Below are positions 5,588-5,669 of a DNA stretch of 5,669 nt, piece after piece. The first letter of the stretch is position 1; each line of letters begins with the position of its first letter. The translations under genes and the position numbers were made by a program. Origin of the DNA: an uncultured bacterium (GTDB lineage Bacteria; Cyanobacteriota; Vampirovibrionia; Gastranaerophilales; Gastranaerophilaceae); the NCBI GenBank assembly GCA_949299435.1, contig CASGAK010000140.1:1-5669 (forward strand), written 5' to 3'. The notes under the pieces are model-generated. The model was not told the origin of the DNA. It did not search any database and saw nothing but the letters and a program-made list of their open reading frames with translations.

Positions 5588-5669
5588 AGAGGGGCGTTAA
5601 ATGCCCTCAAAGTGGTTTTTTATACACCCCTTGATGAGTGTTATTCCCCACACCACTCTTTAATAAAAA
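5588..5669 (+). ncRNA. Structured RNA segment (5' leader or small RNA, runs off the right edge)
   Basis: This is non-coding sequence after the predicted transcription start. A hairpin sits at the 5' end: GGGC (5592-5595) with GCCC (5603-5606), extended by a G-U pair inside and by A5590-T5607 and G5589-C5608 outside across a bulged G. Then come six Ts (5616-5621), CCCCT (5627-5631), and GAGTG (5636-5640) able to pair with CACTC (5654-5658), exposing TTATTCCCCACAC in the loop. I see no plausible open frame with a ribosome site. It could be the leader of a gene beyond the edge or a small RNA. I do not match it to a known riboswitch, tmRNA, 6S, SRP or RNase P RNA. Confidence 0.35.

Noticed and set aside
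5640..5652. DnaA box-like GTTATTCCCCACA suggesting a replication origin
   Set aside because: It differs from TTATCCACA by a 3-base insertion, stands alone, and no dnaA, dnaN or box cluster is present.

Overview
The window is AT-rich bacterial chromosome. It most resembles the non-photosynthetic gut relatives of Cyanobacteria (Vampirovibrionia/Melainabacteria, order Gastranaerophilales). Two things support this. One is a pilin-like protein with the N-terminal pattern AFTMAEVLITLGIIGIVAAM and a C-terminal GWEIKENYPW, a style I associate with that group. The other is a Ski2-like DEVH helicase of the type found in cyanobacteria and chloroplasts. The lineage is inferred from protein style only and was not tested by any search.

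Layout from left to right: a Cro/C1-type (XRE) regulator (+); a 109-residue protein of unknown function (-) whose stop overlaps the regulator's; a divergent promoter region; serS, seryl-tRNA synthetase (+), ending in a strong intrinsic terminator; a Ski2-like helicase with its own promoter (+); a 67-residue HTH regulator (-) whose stop overlaps the helicase stop; a 96-bp divergent control region holding three CATGT sites spaced exactly 21 bp apart; a type IV pilin-like/pseudopilin-like protein (+); and a 182-bp right-hand non-coding end with a good forward promoter and a structured RNA segment that runs off the window.

The genes do not form one operon. serS and the helicase are separate housekeeping units for translation and RNA metabolism. 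The only arrangement that suggests regulation is the small HTH gene divergent from the pilin-like gene across the phased CATGT sites, which looks like a self-regulating repressor that also controls a surface or secreted protein. Neither HTH gene has a recognisable Shine-Dalgarno sequence, while the other four genes do. The best candidates for something undescribed are the phased operator array and the RNA element at the right edge. No mobile element, CRISPR array, tRNA or rRNA is visible, and no stretch longer than 300 bases lacks a gene.
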